NCBI GenBank assembly: GCA_964036315.1
Contig: OZ038496.1
Coordinates: 12,516,535 to 12,580,534 of the forward strand
Direction: 5' to 3'
Source: Acanthosepion esculentum
Lineage: Eukaryota > Mollusca > Cephalopoda > Sepiida > Sepiidae
Length of the DNA stretch: 64,000 nt
Shown in pieces: positions 51,405-61,609 of this stretch. Position 1 is the first letter of the stretch. Each line of letters starts with the position of its first letter. The position numbers were made by a program, and so were the translations under genes. Below the pieces are notes generated by a model. The model did no database searches. It saw nothing but the letters and a program-made list of their open reading frames with translations, and was not told the DNA's origin.

Positions 51405-51990
51405 GATAAACTACATCCAGTAGCAAGGCCTCTGATCGGTTTTTGAGGAACGTGGAATCACCTCTTAATCGCTGTTATGCACATTTACGCCCCGACTGCG
51501 AGTGGTAGCACATATTAGAGTCCCAGCTATGTGCAAATAGTGAACCCCCACAAACAAAAATAAAAGGTATATTTTTAAAATAAAATGAGCAACAATAGAT
51601 TTTTAATAGCAAAATAACAATCAAAGCAACATTTAAAAAATATAAAAATACATGGTAATAGTAAAATGTCGAATAATACATTTTATGATCTACGAAATAT
51701 ATATCTAAAAAGCATACTTTTACTCAAAAAGCATAAAATTGCGCACAAAATATGTAAATATCGACATTAAATAACCCATAGACGTGTTGATATGCCACTA
51801 AACAAAATCAACCAACCAGCAATACATATTCATAGTTATAATACCAAAAAGACATATTCAAAGTAAAATGGCCAACAATATATTTTATATGTAGTTGAAG
51901 CGATAAAAGTGTGTTCAAAATATTTATATTTCGGCATTAAATAACCCATAGAGGTGTTGATATGTCGCTAAATAAAATCAATCAACCACC
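51405..51990 (-). mobile_element. Gypsy-1-type LTR with duplicated end
   Basis: ATAACGATAAACTACATCC, CGAGTGGTAGCACATATTAG, CCCAGCTATGTGCAAATAG and GACATTAAATAACCCATAG; the last part recurs at 51930. Complement of 17210-17520. Confidence 0.65.
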
Positions 51991-52099
51991 TAAACTTCAA
52001 GGCTAAAACACACCATGTCAAGCACATTATAGTAACCCCCGACCTCATTCCCTTCGTTCTACTGCTGAAATTTAAGTTCCACTGGGACAGCCTCTTCCC

Positions 52100-53220
52100 C
52101 GATTATATGAACCTTGTTCGAAAACAATCAATGGAAAATAATTATTCGAAAAATATTTATTCGAATTGTAAATTATTTAAATGAAAATTCATCGAAAGGA
52201 CAATTATAATGAATGATAAATATTTGAAATGAAAAATTCCTTATTACTATTAAATGTAGAAATTAAAAGATGAAATACATAAAGAATAATTATTCGAAAT
52301 ACAAATATCTTTAATAAAAAAAATTTAGTAAGAAAAGATCCTTATAACCTTAAGTTATATGATACTGTACGCAACTACTGAAGAGTACACATTAAAGGAT
52401 GCCACTATTTTTTAAAAGGTTTACCGTTTACGACACGGTATTTCTTGGCGCTCTTGATATTCTGGCAACCTGCTTTTACAATATGAATACTTGCAAGTCC
52501 TGTTCTCTTTTAAGAGCGTCTAAGAATTTCCATCTTGTGGGATGATGGGATAAAATTTGCCACAAAGAAAAGCCTTATATCATGTTGACCATGTTCACAA
52601 TAGTCTATGAATATAGAATCCAGCGCAGTACGTAATTTGTTCAATGAAACAACGTTAAAGATTAACATTCACGAGTCAGACACTCTACTGAATCTGACTA
52701 TATCGCCAGCTGTTCCGTAATTCTTCAGACTTCGATATCAAAGGCTGGCAGTGAATATTCCGAAAAAAAAACATGGCCGCCTTTAAACACGTCCAATTGA
52801 ATATTTTGAGCCTTCTGATTTGTTAACACTTCTATTGGTGAACTATAAAATTAGTCAGCTCACTAGTACACCAGGGTACTCAAAAACTCCAATACATTCA
52901 AGGGCATTATTAGTTCTAGGTAAATCAACATTGACTCTCTCAAAGCTAGACTACATACGTATTTAAAACAGGTATTTCAAATAATTATCTTTTAGTATAA
53001 TTGTCCTTTCGATTAATTTTCATCCAAACAATTTACAATTCGAATAAATGTTTTTCGAATAAATGTTTTTCGAACTATTATTTCCGAGCAATTTATGGAT
53101 ACACCAGCAGTGTCATACCCTGTGTGAATAGTGCGATATACAAGAACAAACCGAAGGCTAAAATGCCAAATGTCTGGGAAAATCTAAGTGTAGATTGCTC
53201 ATCCTGCAGGAGATAAGTGC
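52100..53220. repeat. Repeat G, copy 1 (TTCGAATAA-rich), split by repeat F
   Basis: ATTATTCGAAAAATATTTAT at 52125 and its complement AATAAATGTTTTTCGAAT at 53045 bracket a body: AAGAAAAGATCCTTATAACC, TTTTAAGAGCGTCTAAGAAT, TATTAGTTCTAGGTAAATCA. The body is shared with 54060-54345 plus 56160-56560. Repeat F sits at 52585-52890. Confidence 0.65.
52585..52890 (+). repeat. Repeat F copy inserted in repeat G
   Basis: TATAGAATCCAGCGC, GGCAGTGAATATTCCG, CATGGCCGCCTTTA, CTTCTGATTTGTTAACAC, GAACTATAAAATTAGTC and GCTCACTAGTACAC, matching 47575-47850. Confidence 0.6.
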
Positions 53221-53660
53221 ACATTAGTACGAGTGTCTTTGAACAGAAACTTGCTGCGCTTGAATAACATAAGAAAGATATCCGGATACGTCATGAACTT
53301 CAATTTCCCTGGAGTTATTGTTACAATATTTGATACAGCGTGTAACACATTTGGTTGCATGAGTCTAAGTAGGGCAGGTATCGAATATCCTCGAAGACTC
53401 CACAGACAGCGGGAAGTCAATAAATAAATGTTAACCGGCATTGGTGTCTAAACTACTGCAAAAGACGCCCAACGTTGTCACATCTTCGCAAGATGATGTA
53501 AAATCCATGTTTGCTTAAAAAGACACATTCACTCTCCTCATATTTGAAGATGGATCGAGTGCTGGCATTTGCTCAAAATCGAGTCATAGCCATCATTTAT
53601 GAGTTTGTATCGTTACCAATTCCTCATTCTAATAGGTTTTGATAAGTTAAAGAAGCCAAT
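53221..53660. other. Unassigned
   Basis: Frames on both strands (53233-53427, 53199-53441) carry no motif. Confidence 0.4.
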
Positions 53661-53669
53661 AATATAATT

Positions 53670-54030
53670 CATATTATTCGAAAAATATTTATTCGAATTG
53701 TAAATTGTTTGAATGAAAAATAATCGAAAGTATAATTATACAATATAAGAATTATTCGAAATGTAAGCTATATTACATACGTATTAAAAACAAATATTTC
53801 AAATAATTATCATTTAGTATAATTGTCCTGACGATTAATTTTCAATTCGAATAAATTTTACAATTCGAATAAATGTTTTTCGAATAATTCTTTTCAAACC
53901 ATTAATTTCGAACAATTTATGGATATACCAGAAGTGTGGAAAGTGCTATATCCAAGAACAAACTGAAAACTAAAATACCAAATCTCTGGGAACATCTAAT
54001 TGTAGATTGGTCATCCTGCAGGAGATAAAT
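53670..54030. repeat. Repeat G termini in close inverted arrangement
   Basis: ATTCGAAAAATATTTATTCG (53678) with its complement at 53870-53885 and a small spacer; text overlaps 52970-53220. Confidence 0.65.
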
Positions 54031-54059
54031 GCACATAGGATGAAGTGAAAAGTTGAGTG

Positions 54060-54350
54060 AAGATTATGTGAACATTGTCCGAAAAACAAATCTTCGAAAA
54101 TAATTATTCGAAAAATATTTATTCGAATTGTAAATTGTTTGAATGGAAATTAATCAAAAGGACAATTATAATGAAGGATAAATATACGAAATGTAAAATT
54201 CTTCATTGCTATTAAGTGTAAAAATTAAAAGAGGAAATACACAAAGAATAATTAATCGAAATAAAAATATCTTTAATAAAACATTTTAGTAAGAAAAGAT
54301 CCTTATAACCTTAATTTCTATGATACTGCACGCAAATCAACTACTGAAGA
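54060..54350. repeat. Repeat G, copy 2, left part
   Basis: TTATTCGAAAAATATTTATT, ATGAAGGATAAATATACG, AAGAAAAGATCCTTATAACC, CTACTGAAGA. It resumes at 56160 after an insertion of about 1.8 kb. Confidence 0.65.
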
Positions 54351-54765
54351 GAAATGTATTCACATATTGGGACTATCGTCCTCATCTTCGTCGCCATATT
54401 TATTACAACGTTTCGGCCGTTGTACGGTCCGGCCTTCTTCTCAAGTACACATCGCAGAGTGGAGAAAGGCGTTACTTAGGTCCAGTGACAGGACCCAAAC
54501 AGTGTGAGTTCAATACCCGGTTAAGGCGAATTAAGCAGGAGATAACTGATAACTGACATCCATTAAAAACATGGCACGTGGAACTAGAACAGTCCTCCCC
54601 AGTGAGCGCAATAATGGGGTCAGTTCGCCATTTCAACCACCTGAAGACGGACAGAGTGTACAACGGCCGAAACGTTGTAATAAATATGGCGACAAAGATG
54701 ATGACAATAGTCCGAATAATGTAAATAGTGTACATAATACCTCATCTCAGAAATATAGACAGATA
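54351..54765 (+). mobile_element. SINE-C copy with inverted fragment at its start
   Basis: 54360-54445 is a reversed SINE-C 3' segment (TTACAACGTTTCGGCCG). From 54446 a full plus-strand copy follows: GCAGAGTGGAGAAAGGCGTT, GTGTGAGTTCAATACCC (box B-like), ATGGCACGTGGAACTAGAAC, CACCTGAAGACGG, GGCCGAAACGTTG and the TATAGACAGATA tail. Confidence 0.85.
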
Positions 54766-56159
54766 CTGAAAGACCGAAACGTTGTAATAAATATGGCGAC
54801 AAAGATGAGGACAATAGTCTGAATAATTTAAATAGTATATATAATACCTAATCTCAGAAATATAGACAGATACTGCAATTCCGAAACGTTGTAATAATTA
54901 TAGCGAGAAAGATGAGGACAATAGTCCGAATAATGTATATAATGTAAATAATACCTCATCTCAGAAATATAGACAGATACTGCAAGGCCGAAACGTTGTA
55001 ATAAATATAGCGAAAAAAGATGAGGACAATAGTCTGAATAATTTAAATAGTGTAAATAATACCTCATCTCAGAAATATAGGCAGATACTGAAAGGCCGAA
55101 ACGTTGTAATAAATATGGCGACAAAGATGAGGACAATAGTCCGAATAATGTAAATAGTGTACATAATACCTCATCTCAGCAATATAGACAGATACTGAAA
55201 GGCCGAAACGTTGTAATAAATATGGCGACAAAGATGAGGACAATAGTCTGAATAATTTAAATAGTATATATAATACCTAATCTCAGAAATATAGACAGAT
55301 ACTGCAATTCCGAAACGTTGTAATAATTATAGCGAGAAAGATGAGGACAATAGTCCGAATAATGTATATAATGTAAATAATACCTCATCTCAGAAATATA
55401 GACAGATACTGCAAGGCCGAAACGTTGTAATAAATATAGCGAAAAAAGATGAGGACAATAGTCTGAATAATTTAAATAGTGTAAATAATACCTCATCTCA
55501 GAAATATAGGCAGATACTGAAAGGCCGAAACGTTGTAATAAATATGGCGACAAAGATGAGGACAATAGTCCGAATAATGTAAATAGTGTACATAATACCT
55601 CATCTCAGCAATATAGACAGATACTGAAAGGCCGAAACGTTGTAATAAATATGGCGACAAAGATGAGGACAATAGTCTGAATAATTTAAATAGTATATAT
55701 AATACCTAATCTCAGAAATATAGACAGATACTGCAATTCCGAAACGTTGTAATAATTATAGCGAGAAAGATGAGGACAATAGTCCGAATAATGTATATAA
55801 TGTAAATAATACCTCATCTCAGAAATATAGACAGATACTGCAAGGCCGAAACGTTGTAATAAATATAGCGAAAAAAGATGAGGACAATAGTCTGAATAAT
55901 TTAAATAGTGTAAATAATACCTCATCTCAGAAATATAGGCAGATACTGAAAGGCCGAAACGTTGTAATAAATATGGCGACAAAGATGAGGACAATAGTCC
56001 GAATAATGTAAATAGTGTACATAATACCTCATCTCAGCAATATAGACAGATACTGCAAGGCCGAAACGTTGTAATAAATATAGCGAAAAAAGATGAGGAC
56101 AATAGTCTGAATAATTTAAATAGTGTAAATAATACCTCATCTCAGAAATATAGACAGAT
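54766..56159 (+). repeat. Satellite: 429-bp higher-order repeat of four ~107-bp monomers
   Basis: Units at 54766-55194, 55195-55623 and 55624-56052, then one extra monomer (56053-56159). Monomers A-D differ from one another, but each type is almost identical between units (one difference noted in the first A). Each monomer runs CTGxAAGGCCGAAACGTTG to CAGAAATATAGACAGATA, i.e. it is the 3' segment of SINE-C. Confidence 0.95.
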
Positions 56160-56560
56160 ACTGAAGAATACTCGTTAAAGGATGCAAATATTATTTTAAG
56201 TTTTCCATATATTTTGGCAAAATGTTCTTACTTTTGAAATACGAATTTCTTACAATTCCTGTTGTCGTTTAAGAGCGTCTAAGAATTCTCATATTGTGTG
56301 ATGATGGGAGAACACTTGCTGCGAAAAAGCCCTATGCCATCCTTCAAGAGCGTTATTAGTTCTAGATAAATCAACATTAACTCTCTCAAAGCAAGTCCAC
56401 ACACGAATTTCCAAGATAAGTATTTCGAATAATTATCAGTTGGTACAATTGTCCTTTCGATTAATTTTCATTCACACAATTCACAATTCGAATAAAAGTT
56501 TTTCGAATGTTTTCGAATATTTGCTTTCAAACAATTATTTTCGAACAATTTTCTCGATAC
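56160..56560. repeat. Repeat G, copy 2, right part
   Basis: ACTGAAGA at 56160-56167 repeats 54343-54350. AAAGGATGCAAATATTATTT, TAAGAGCGTCTAAGAATTC and TATTAGTTCTAGATAAATC continue repeat G to its inverted end. Confidence 0.65.
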
Positions 56561-56829
56561 GTCTTCCCTCGAACTACTATTTTGTGGGACCGACTCCCAA
56601 GAGGATGCTTTCCCGATCACACTATTATCCTCTTCATATCTGGGCTTAACTGTTATCTTCCTGACACATCCTCATAAACTGTGCCTCTTACCTTTAACTC
56701 ACTAACCTTCTACCTCGAGTGGCTCTTGGGTCCTTCACAGGGTGAAAATTATTGTAAAAAACGACTTAGCGTAATCATTAATCATTGGGTTACACTTTCC
56801 ATGGCGCAAAATATCCAGTTTTAATATTT
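56561..56829. other. No recognisable feature
   Basis: No motif or repeat match. Confidence 0.4.
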
Positions 56830-57060
56830 TTTAATATTTGGCAATATTTATACTAGCCCACGTTATGGCGATTGGCTAAGTCCCGTTTAGTCAGGACTAA
56901 ATTCACAAATCTGGGGCAGCAAATAATGTAGTGGGGTGTATATAGAAAGTCGGGTTGACGATCATGGCTATCCACAACTTCCTGTCTTTCCATGCCCGAA
57001 GAAATTCCTATCTCATTATCTTCCAAGTTTGTGATTCTTCTGTTATCCATTCATACAAAT
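56830..57060 (-). mobile_element. RTE-like LINE 3' end
   Basis: GTTGTGGATAGCCATGATCG on the minus strand parallels GAGAGCCATGATCGCCAACG at 31230. It is followed by a 3' UTR (TTGCTGCCCCAGATTTGTGA, TGACTAAACGGGACTTAGCC). Confidence 0.5.
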
Positions 57061-57139
57061 TCGTTATGTACGTTACGAACTGTTAACCCCTTCTTGTAAT
57101 GTGAGTATTAACTTATCTAGAGCCACTTACCTCAGAATG

Positions 57140-57535
57140 ATTACCAGAAATGTGCCCCGCCTGGGTATGACGATAAACTACATCCGTATCCAGGGTAAGA
57201 CGATAAACTACATAAAATACAGCAAAGCCTTTGATCAAGAGGTTTTGATTAGCGTGGAACCACTTAATTGCTGGTGTTTCCAGATCCATCTTGACCGGGA
57301 GTGGTAGCACCTATTACCGTCCCAGCTATGGGCAAATAATTGACCTTCCCCAACGGAGGTTGAAACACTATGAAAGTATTTAATACCAGAAATACTTTGT
57401 AAAAAATTATTACCAGCAATACATTATTGTCAGTAATATATTTTTGAAGAAAAAATATTACCAGAAATAAAAATTGTCGGCATTAAATAACCGATTGAGG
57501 TTGATATGCTGTAAACCAAACCAAACCAAACCGAC
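57140..57535 (-). mobile_element. Gypsy-1-type LTR
   Basis: GATAAACTACATCCG and AAGACGATAAACTACATAA, GACCGGGAGTGGTAGCACC, CCCAGCTATGGGCAAATAA, GGCATTAAATAACCGATTG. Two internal copies of the ACGATAAACTACAT word. Confidence 0.65.
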
Positions 57536-58040
57536 CAAAAATGTCGGCTTTCTCTTACTTATTATAAATATCAGGTTCGTTGTAGTTGAGAGTTTTCTTA
57601 AAAATATCTAGTTCTGTCCATGGTAGTGTCAGTTTTTTGTTGGCAGAACCTCATCCCTGTTTTTCTTTTTCAAGTATTTTATGTGAAAGAAATTGTCTAG
57701 TATCCGCTGCTATTTCACACCAAACAAGATAATAAAGCCATTAAGACTCAGAGTGGGTGGGGTTACTGATTGTTAGAGAAGATGGAGAAATATACTACTA
57801 AAGTGAGGTAATAATAATAATAATAATAAAAAGAATAGAAAATAGAGAAGATGACTTTTGAGATTACATTTACTCGGAGTTTCCTGTTTATTGCAATCGT
57901 CAAGCAAAAATGTGTCTATCGATTGATACAATCTGAATAGCACAAAGCGTTGAGAGTAAATATATAATTGTTCCTTGTGTATATTTTAACTTTTTATTTT
58001 ATATCGTTTCATGTTCTACTATCAGCACTCACAGTGCACT
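57536..58040. other. No recognised gene; (TAA)n at about 57808-57830
   Basis: No motif-bearing frame. Confidence 0.4.
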
Positions 58041-58043
58041 ACA

Positions 58044-58044
58044 C

Positions 58045-58078
<34 letters not shown>

Positions 58079-58080
58079 AA

Positions 58081-58155
<75 letters not shown>
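58044..58155. repeat. (TA)n/(TG)n microsatellite
   Basis: TA with a short GTGTGTGTAAGTG break. Confidence 0.9.
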
Positions 58156-58157
<2 letters not shown>

Positions 58158-58243
58158 GAAATATAGTATTATGGTTTCTTTCATGTCAGGCGCCTAGCAT
58201 GAAACAGTCTGTCGCCCCTGAGTGTTGACTTCAATGTTCACTT

Positions 58244-58298
<55 letters not shown>
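58156..58298 (+). mobile_element. HHR-E fragment and (TA)n tail
   Basis: GCCTAGCATGAAACAGTCTG, TCGCCCCTGAGTGTTGACTT, then (TA)n at 58248-58296. The CTGACGA box is missing (GTCAGGCGCC junction). Confidence 0.65.
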
Positions 58299-58301
<3 letters not shown>

Positions 58302-58395
58302 GACATTTTTATGTCTATACATTCTTTTTATAGATACAAATATTTAAGTAAATGCTCTGTTTTTATAATAAACAGTATTAAACATTTACTGGCCA
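58299..58395 (-). mobile_element. SINE-D tail fragment
   Basis: TAAGACATTTTTATGTCTAT, TAGATACAAATATTTAAGTA, TTTATAATAAACAGTATTAA: complement of 60255-60355. Confidence 0.7.
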
Positions 58396-58639
58396 TAGAA
58401 AATTTTCGTCCTCCGACAGGAATCGGTAAAAAGGTTTAGTCATCCTAAGGTATTCTATTGATAATTTCAATTTTGGATATAAATGAGATTTAGGGAAAAA
58501 CTCTGTGCAAAAAAAGTGCCTCACTTATTTCCTGCAATTCGTAATCAATAGAAACATAACCGAACAGCTTTAAATAAAGAATAATAGAGGTATAATTTAT
58601 TTATAATAGGTAATATAGTTCGAAATATTTAATAATCTA

Positions 58640-59205
58640 TGGGTCCTCCTTTATTTGAATAAACTTTTCAATCCTTTTTTACATTGACTTGATTAGGTTC
58701 TGGCAAATCTCATCTGCAAGCATTGAATTCCATTTGGATATGAAATTCACAATCAAATCCTCTTTGTTGCTCAACTGCTTTCTCGAGAGCCTGTACTTTA
58801 TAATGCTCCAGAAGATTTCTATGGGGTTGAGGTCAGGAGATTAACACTCGTCTGCTTCTCATCAAAGTATTGATTCATCAATTTTGATTTGTGACAGGGA
58901 GCATTATCCTGCATAAAAATGAGCTTGGTGTGGTCGATTTCAGCAGAAGGAGCAGACAAGACTCTAAAATTCTCTTGTACTGCTCGCTCCTGAGGGTCTT
59001 TTCAATAGGTTTTAAGAAACCAGTTCCATGAAAAGAAAAGCGTCCCCAGAACATTATACTGAACGGATGCTTGACAGTACTTACTGCTAAATTCAAAGAG
59101 CTCTCAAAGCTTCTTCTTCGGATTTTAGATCGCTTATCCTTTGAATTTAGCTCAACTTTCGTTTCATCGGAGAAGAGAACATTTAGTAAAACAATCAGGT
59201 GAGTT
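58640..59205 (-). pseudogene. Tc1-like transposase remnant
   Basis: Minus strand: FSDETKVELNSKDKRSKIRR (first D in the SDET motif), LAVSTVKHPFSIMFWG, FSFHGTGFLKPIEKTLRSEQ, YKRILE, then shifted FMQDNAPCHKSKLMNQYFDE (second D) and SPDLNPIE with E, then IVNFISKWNSML and KRIEKFIQIKGGPIDY. This is the DD34E Tc1 catalytic layout, broken by frameshifts and stops. The N-terminal DNA-binding part is missing (replaced by (TA)n at 59223). Confidence 0.82.
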
Positions 59206-59220
59206 ACTTTTATCGAACAG

Positions 59221-59222
<2 letters not shown>

Positions 59223-59294
<72 letters not shown>
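59223..59294. repeat. (TA)n microsatellite
   Basis: Pure alternation. Confidence 0.95.
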
Positions 59295-59297
<3 letters not shown>

Positions 59298-59500
59298 GAT
59301 ATTAAAACATGTTAAAAACCCTCTACACAATTACAATTATATTTCAACACCGTAAATGTGTCTCTTCAGGCGATGTTAAACTTCTGGCGAGTGAAAGATT
59401 AATTTAATTTCAAAAAGCAGAATACTTAAAACATACACTTGTTGACTTTGCTGTGATTAACCAATCGAATTTTTATTTTATTTTTTAATATAGGTCTTAA
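59295..59500 (-). mobile_element. Dispersed retroposon E2 with hammerhead-like core
   Basis: Second copy of the 1262-1565 family. Minus strand: CTGAAGA 59369-59363, stem II GACAC/GTGTT (59362-59358 with 59350-59346, one G.T pair), GAAA 59345-59342, then AATTG in which U16.1 and H17 are both U. Stem I is partial. Confidence 0.5.
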
Positions 59501-59726
59501 CACGACGTTGTCTTCTTAAAAAAACTAGACAATTTCTTTATGGGCAGATACAGATTGTTATATTATTTCGTAAGATGTATCGAAGTCTGACGCTCAAACT
59601 TCCCCATAAAAAATTGTATGAGATGGGGAGAAAATGTAACAAAATGCTTGCAAGTTATATGTTCGTTCAGCTTTTTACATCAAATTTTGTAGTTGATAAA
59701 TAAAAGACCCTTTTGTTCTCATTTTA

Positions 59727-59728
<2 letters not shown>
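59501..59728. other. No recognisable feature
   Basis: No motif or repeat match. Confidence 0.4.

Positions 59729-59795
<67 letters not shown>
59729..59795. repeat. (TA)n microsatellite
   Basis: Pure alternation. Confidence 0.95.
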
Positions 59796-59800
<5 letters not shown>

Positions 59801-59817
59801 TATGTGAGTGGGGGGTG

Positions 59818-60000
59818 TATTAAGACATTTTTTATGTTTATACGTTTTTTTTATAGATACAAATATTTAAGTAAATGCTCTGTTTATAATAATGACGTGC
59901 TTTTACCGATTGAGCCACAGATGAGCAATTCGGTTAGTAAGGTTGATTTTACTGTTTTTACTGTGGATCAATCGGTAAATATTTTAATATAATTGTCGGA
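59818..60000 (-). mobile_element. SINE-D copy, internally deleted
   Basis: The tail complement (TAAGACATTTTTTATG to ATGCTCTGTTTATAATAA) is joined directly to the head complement (GTGCTTTTACCGATTGAGCC). It forms an inverted pair with 60085-60360. Confidence 0.65.
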
Positions 60001-60084
60001 CTTTGTCCATTTCATAATGTGTGACGTCATTTGTTTACATTTCGATATGCATCGAGCAGATATGAATCTATGAGAGAAAATCAT

Positions 60085-60360
60085 GGAGAATTGTGGTTTA
60101 AAAACAGTAAAATCGACCTTGCTAACCGAAACGCTCCTCTGTGGCTAAATCGGTAAAAGCATGTCAGGCTATCTGACGGTTCCGTATAGGATACAGGTTC
60201 GATTCCTGTCGTGGGACGCATATTTTCTATGAAAAATTCTCGGACATTCAGGTCGGTAAATGTTGTGAATACTGTTTATTATAAACAGAGCATTTACTTA
60301 AATATTTGTATCTATAAAAAAAACAATTATAAACATAAAAAATGTCTTAAAATAATTGTC
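60085..60360 (+). mobile_element. SINE-D, tRNA-Ser-like head
   Basis: CTGTGGCTAAATCGGTAAAAGC is a D-arm/box A-like segment. A T-arm ACAGG/CCTGT around TTCGATT gives a perfect box B (GGTTCGATTCC). A long variable region lies between, as in serine or leucine tRNAs. The acceptor ends do not pair well, so this is a SINE head and not a functional tRNA. The tail is at 60250-60355. Confidence 0.7.
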
Positions 60361-60376
60361 GAACTTTGTCCATTTG

Positions 60377-60381
<5 letters not shown>

Positions 60382-60438
<57 letters not shown>
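60382..60438. repeat. (TA)n microsatellite
   Basis: Pure alternation. Confidence 0.95.
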
Positions 60439-60444
<6 letters not shown>

Positions 60445-60776
60445 AGTCACGAGTATCCAAGTATTCCTATCTGTTAGGGCGTCTAGCTAATCCCTGTTAC
60501 AGATGCCTTCTCAGGCACATTTGTGTTTGTTCACCACCCTCATAACACGCCTCTGGTTTATACTGAATCTATACTGAACAGACCATTGTTATAGTTTCTG
60601 AGAATGACCGCTTTATCTGACGTAATTAATAGTCTGAACAAAGACAGCACGGTCAAATCCTCGGTCACGATGACATTTGAATTCATGCTAACATAAGAAT
60701 TACCAGTTGCCAAATATTTCCGTCTACCCAATTTCACTCACAAGGCTTGGGGTCAACTTTTGGTTTAGCTTTTTGT
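60439..60776. other. No recognisable feature
   Basis: No motif or repeat match. Confidence 0.4.
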
Positions 60777-61090
60777 TGTGGCCTTGTTAAGGCCAAAAAT
60801 AAAGACACAAATAGAGGAATTGAGTTAAACAACAGAAACTGTAATACAAACATATACAAATGAGAGCGTTCCAGCAAGAATGTTCGCTCCGACACTTAGA
60901 GCTGACTGCTGGAAACTTTCCTCTCCGAAAGGCAGTACCTGCTCCTATTTATAGCATGCGTGCGTGGGTAAATTACCATATAACTTTAAGAATCATGCAG
61001 GCGCAAAACTAAAATCTGCTTTGTAAAAGGACATTTTGAGCAGCACATAAAACAATTAAATAACTAATAAATGTAATTTCCGTTTGTAAT
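60777..61090 (-). mobile_element. Candidate solo LTR
   Basis: On the minus strand a TATA box (GCTATAAATAGGAGCAGG) is followed about 170 nt later by TTTATTTTTGGCCTTAAC and an end ...GGCCACAACA. The layout resembles promoter plus R/U5, but no partner LTR or coding region is seen. Confidence 0.35.
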
Positions 61091-61109
61091 TATACTTGTT
61101 TATATCTTT

Positions 61110-61430
61110 GAGGTGAGGCAATATGATTACTTGCATTATTTGCATTATTCGGATTGTTATCCTCATCTTCATTGCCATATTCACAACGTTTCGGTCGTTA
61201 TACGCTACAGCCTTCTTTAAGAACCGAACCCTTTATTTCGTCCACCGGAGTAGATTGTTCTAATTTCGCGTGCCATGACTCTTCAAGATGTCTCAGTTAT
61301 TTCCCATTAACTCAACTCTCCAGGTTTTTAGGTGCACCACTGCTGTGTCCTGGTATTGAACTCATAACTCTTTGGGTCTAGTCACTGGATCTAACCAACG
61401 CCTTTATCTACTGGGCCATGTGGAAATAGA
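61110..61430 (-). mobile_element. SINE-C, full length
   Basis: From the right: GATAAAGGCGTTGGTTAGAT, TGAGTTCAATACCAGGAC, GTGGTGCACCTAAAAACCTG, GGCACGCGAAATTAGAACAA, then ACGACCGAAACGTTGTGAAT and GATGAGGATAACAATCCG. The CTGAAGA box is TTAAAGA here. Confidence 0.8.
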
Positions 61431-61562
61431 ACAATCTACCCCAGTGGACGAAATAAAGGGTTCGGTTCCAACCACCTGAAGAAGGCCGGAGCGTACAACT
61501 ACCGAAACTTTATGAATATGGCAATGAAGATTAGGGTAACAGTCCGAGTAATTTAAATAATC
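61431..61562 (+). mobile_element. SINE-C 3' half, head-to-head with the preceding copy
   Basis: GACGAAATAAAGGGTTCGG, CCACCTGAAGAAGGCCGG, CCGAAACTTTATGAATATGG. Box CTGAAGA and GAAAC intact, stem II partly lost. Confidence 0.75.
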
Positions 61563-61609
61563 CACCACAGGGATAATTTATAATTATACTTATAATATAT
61601 TATCCCTGT
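61563..61609. repeat. Short hairpin
   Basis: CCACAGGGATAAT and ATTATCCCTGTGG are perfect 13-bp inverted arms around an AT-rich 21-bp loop. Confidence 0.8.

Noticed and set aside
53199..53441. Overlapping frames on both strands as a gene
   Set aside because: Neither frame has a recognisable domain, and they lie next to repeat G ends.
54766..56159. Hammerhead in each satellite monomer
   Set aside because: Monomers keep CTGA...GAAACG, but the GA of the box and the stem II hairpin are lost (CTGAAAGGCCGAAACG), so the fold is not possible.
60120..60220. Functional tRNA-Ser gene
   Set aside because: The T-arm is perfect, but acceptor ends do not pair and the anticodon loop is abnormal. The sequence continues into a dispersed SINE body with other copies.
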